Assembly (NCBI GenBank): GCA_964437505.1
Contig: CAYTGU010000003.1
Location: 42,240-106,239 of the forward strand
Source: JAHJDO01 sp964437505
GTDB taxonomy: Bacteria > JAHJDO01
Direction of reading: 5' to 3'
Length of the DNA stretch: 64,000 nucleotides
Of this stretch, positions 62,205 to 64,000 are shown piece by piece (positions within the stretch are counted from its first letter, which is position 1; each line of letters starts with the position of its first letter). The notes under the pieces were generated by a model. That model was not told where the DNA came from, made no database searches, and saw only the letters and a list, made by a program, of their open reading frames with translations. A program made the position numbers and the translations under genes.

Positions 62205-62822
62205 ATGTTCGGCAAATCCAAGGGAAAGATTAGACATAACGTATTTGTTCCTCTGTTTTTAGTTTTGACATTAGTAGGCTCTCTTCTTATGTCTTCTGAA
62301 CTGGATAATTCTTTGAATGAAGCAATTATACCCAATAGATATGATGGCTGGATTATCTATGATACTATTATCGACCTTGCCAAGAAACATAAATTAAATA
62401 TATCAATTATTGATGTTTCTAATGAACTTCTCTCTTCAAAGATTAATTGTACATCTTCTTCTGGAATAAGGATAAAGGAATTTTTAAAAGATATACTTTT
62501 ACCAAAAGGATTAATATATAGAGAAAGGAGGAGCTATGTTATTATAACCGAAGCTACACATATCGAAAAGGTACTTGCTACAAGAATAAAACTAATCAAT
62601 TTTAAGGGCGTAGATATCAAGAACATACTCCTGCTCCTTTCAAAGGATTGCGGAATTAATATCACTATAGACGAACTTGCCCTTCAGAACATAAATTCTG
62701 AAGTGAATATATATCTGGAGAATGTCAGTATAGAGACCTGTCTTCAAGCCATACTTTATCCTAAAGGACTCACTTACAAAGTAAAAAGAAAAGAGTACAT
62801 CATTATAAAAAAGAGGGATTAA
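62205..62822 (+). CDS. Exported protein with two STN-like domains
   Basis: 205 residues. N-terminal hydrophobic anchor or signal (VPLFLVLTLVGSLLM). Two copies of a secretin/TonB short N-terminal (STN)-like domain: about 47-118 (DTIIDLAKKHKLNISIIDVSNELLSSKIN...LPKGLIYRERRSYVII) and 127-202 (NILLLLSKDCGINITIDELALQNINSEVN...YPKGLTYKVKRKEYIII). There is no secretin barrel after them. Role unknown; could bind a secretin or peptidoglycan. Confidence 0.72.
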   Translation: MFGKSKGKIRHNVFVPLFLVLTLVGSLLMSSELDNSLNEAIIPNRYDGWIIYDTIIDLAKKHKLNISIIDVSNELLSSKINCTSSSGIRIKEFLKDILLPKGLIYRERRSYVIITEATHIEKVLATRIKLINFKGVDIKNILLLLSKDCGINITIDELALQNINSEVNIYLENVSIETCLQAILYPKGLTYKVKRKEYIIIKKRD

Positions 62823-62885
62823 TGAGGATCTTATGCCCGCTCAAATGATCGTGGTCATACATCCCCAACTCTTTCTGGACATCTT

Positions 62886-63788
62886 CTAACGTATATTGGA
62901 TTCCTTTAGAATTCGTTTTCGATATTGGCTAGGACTGCAGTGCTCGCTTTGTCTAAATACTCGGTTGAAGTGAGTCAGGCTGTTAAATCCACAATTATAG
63001 CAGATATTAGTTATGCTTTTTCCCGTGATGCTAAGAAGTCGTTTGCTTTCATTCACACGCAAATTTCGCAGATAACTGGAATAATGAACTCCTATGACTT
63101 TTCTGTAAACGCTGCAAAAGTAGGCTGGAGACAACCTCGCAATACGAGCCACTTCAATTAATTGCAATTGGCCGTTGCGAAAGTTTTTTTCAATATATTT
63201 CTGCGCTGTACGGATATCATAACGGACCGATAGATTTGAAAATTCTTTGAGTTTGCGTGCGTTCTCACATAAGTGTTGGGCAAAAAAAGACAAAAGTAAC
63301 ATAACATATTTGACAGAATGTTTTGGCATATACGGAGCCCCGAAATAAGCATCTCTTAGCTGTTTCGGGGGAATGTCTAGCCAGTCCAGTCGCTTTATGA
63401 TCTTTTTTGCACCTGCATTTCCCGGGCGTTCCAGCAAGATTTGTCCACAAGAAATAGTTGCCACATGCGTACCTTGCAAAATAATGGGTATGCACATATC
63501 GGTCAATCCAGCGTGGCAGGTATAGCATAAAGGACGACCGAGAACAATCGCACGGCGATGAAACTTTTGGTCACAAGCATGGCAACGTTTTAAGCCTTCG
63601 GGCATTGATTGGATGAGTTTGCAAAGCGAACTTCCTTCATTAGATTTAAGCGAACTATGAATTTTAGTTACGTCGGGGGTATTGATGGCCATAGCCAGCC
63701 CTGTGAGATTTTTGATTATCCTAGTAAACTCAGCGAATTCCTGAGATTTTGCAAGCACATCGAAATCGTCTATCATTGAATTCTGCAT
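62886..63788 (-). CDS. AraC-family regulator with PocR sensory domain
   Basis: 300 residues. Residues about 10-180 form a PocR-like ligand-binding domain with a cysteine-rich core (CHACDQKFHRRAIVLGRPLCYTCHAGL). Residues about 190-295 are an AraC DNA-binding domain with two helix-turn-helices (IEVARIARLSPAYFCSVYRKVIG and ITNICYNCGFNSLTHFNRVFRQSEHCSPSQYRK). PocR domains bind small hydrocarbons or sugar-derived metabolites in characterised members. Divergent from the gene cut by the right edge, probably its target. Confidence 0.9.
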   Translation of the reverse strand: MQNSMIDDFDVLAKSQEFAEFTRIIKNLTGLAMAINTPDVTKIHSSLKSNEGSSLCKLIQSMPEGLKRCHACDQKFHRRAIVLGRPLCYTCHAGLTDMCIPIILQGTHVATISCGQILLERPGNAGAKKIIKRLDWLDIPPKQLRDAYFGAPYMPKHSVKYVMLLLSFFAQHLCENARKLKEFSNLSVRYDIRTAQKYIEKNFRNGQLQLIEVARIARLSPAYFCSVYRKVIGVHYSSYLRNLRVNESKRLLSITGKSITNICYNCGFNSLTHFNRVFRQSEHCSPSQYRKRILKESNIR

Positions 63789-63976
63789 GTTTTAGTATAT
63801 TCTTTGCATTTTTATAGCATAAATCGTAATAAATGTAAAATATAACGAAAAAAAAGTGTAGTAATCTAAGTTAATCCGAATTATATTCAAGAGAAACAAA
63901 AGGAATATTTGCAAAAAAGTAATATAAAATACGGAAATAACAAGGTGTTAAAAGTGTTTAAGAAAAGGAGGTAGAT

Positions 63977-64000
63977 ATGTTAAAGAAAATGATGTGTGTT
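63977..64000 (+). CDS. Start of a gene cut by the window edge
   Basis: Only eight codons (MLKKMMCV) are visible. A strong RBS AAAAGGAGG is 7 bases before the ATG. The preceding 188 bases are A+T rich and separate it from the divergent PocR-AraC gene, so it probably is the regulated gene. Nothing more can be said. Confidence 0.6.

Noticed and set aside
1..64000. CRISPR arrays, insertion sequences, prophage
   Set aside because: No regularly spaced repeats, transposase, integrase or phage structural genes were found; the HNH protein belongs to a chromosomal family.

Overview
The window (about 38-40% G+C, mostly plus-strand to the right and minus-strand to the left of dnaA) looks like part of the chromosome of an uncultivated Gram-negative (diderm) bacterium. 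Support for a diderm is a GT9 heptosyltransferase-type gene, a Tad secretin (cpaC) and outer-membrane/periplasmic style proteins. The mixture of PP2C/FHA/Ser-Thr kinase signalling, a Tad locus, a CxPSR sulfatase with its anaerobic maturase, GHL6/beta-galactosidase-like and CBM9-like proteins and a PocR-AraC regulator resembles PVC-related candidate phyla (Omnitrophota, Lentisphaerota and similar). That placement is inference; no rRNA is present to settle it.

Layout. 1-3.5 kb (minus): secDF fusion (cut by the window edge), yajC, tgt. 3.5-5.4 kb: probable replication origin, with DnaA boxes on both sides of dnaA, a perfect 20-bp palindrome and an AT-rich DnaA-trio-like tract before dnaN. 5.4-12.4 kb (plus): dnaN, a dciA-type gene in place of recF, gyrB, argH, a Na/phosphate cotransporter; then gatC and an HNH nuclease on the minus strand. 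13.4-29.4 kb (plus): one long, tightly packed operon for a Tad/Flp pilus system enclosed by Ser/Thr phospho-signalling genes: PP2C phosphatase, two Flp pilins (one only 59 codons), prepilin peptidase, two TadE-like and one TadG-like pseudopilins, an unknown membrane protein, CpaB, CpaC, an FHA-TadA fusion, TadB, TadC, DUF192, two FHA proteins and a Ser/Thr kinase with an NHL beta-propeller.

29.4-44.7 kb: tRNA-Glu, a secreted gluzincin-like protease, a TPR lipoprotein/periplasmic protein, rpsT, rmuC, a stand-alone GMP synthase ATPase subunit, PilZ, then a minus-strand housekeeping run (pgsA, der, plsY, gpsA, merR-like, tRNA-Pro, secA, uracil-DNA glycosylase), a CsgG-like protein with three zinc ribbons, tRNA-Leu, and queE-queC-queF, which together with tgt at the left end cover part of queuosine synthesis.

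44.8-64 kb is an accessory, carbohydrate-oriented region: a GHL6-type glycosidase behind a LacI-type operator; a minus-strand polycistron deoR-mtlD-Zn alcohol dehydrogenase-pdhA-pdhB-pdhC; a cytoplasmic sulfatase and an anaerobic sulfatase-maturase whose promoters are near-identical 70-bp copies; SGNH hydrolase; CBM9-like protein; Trm112-like zinc ribbon; two GT4 glycosyltransferases; radC; GT9; aroD; a double-STN-domain protein; and a PocR-AraC regulator divergent from a gene cut by the right edge. No IS elements, CRISPR arrays, prophage or rRNA genes were seen.
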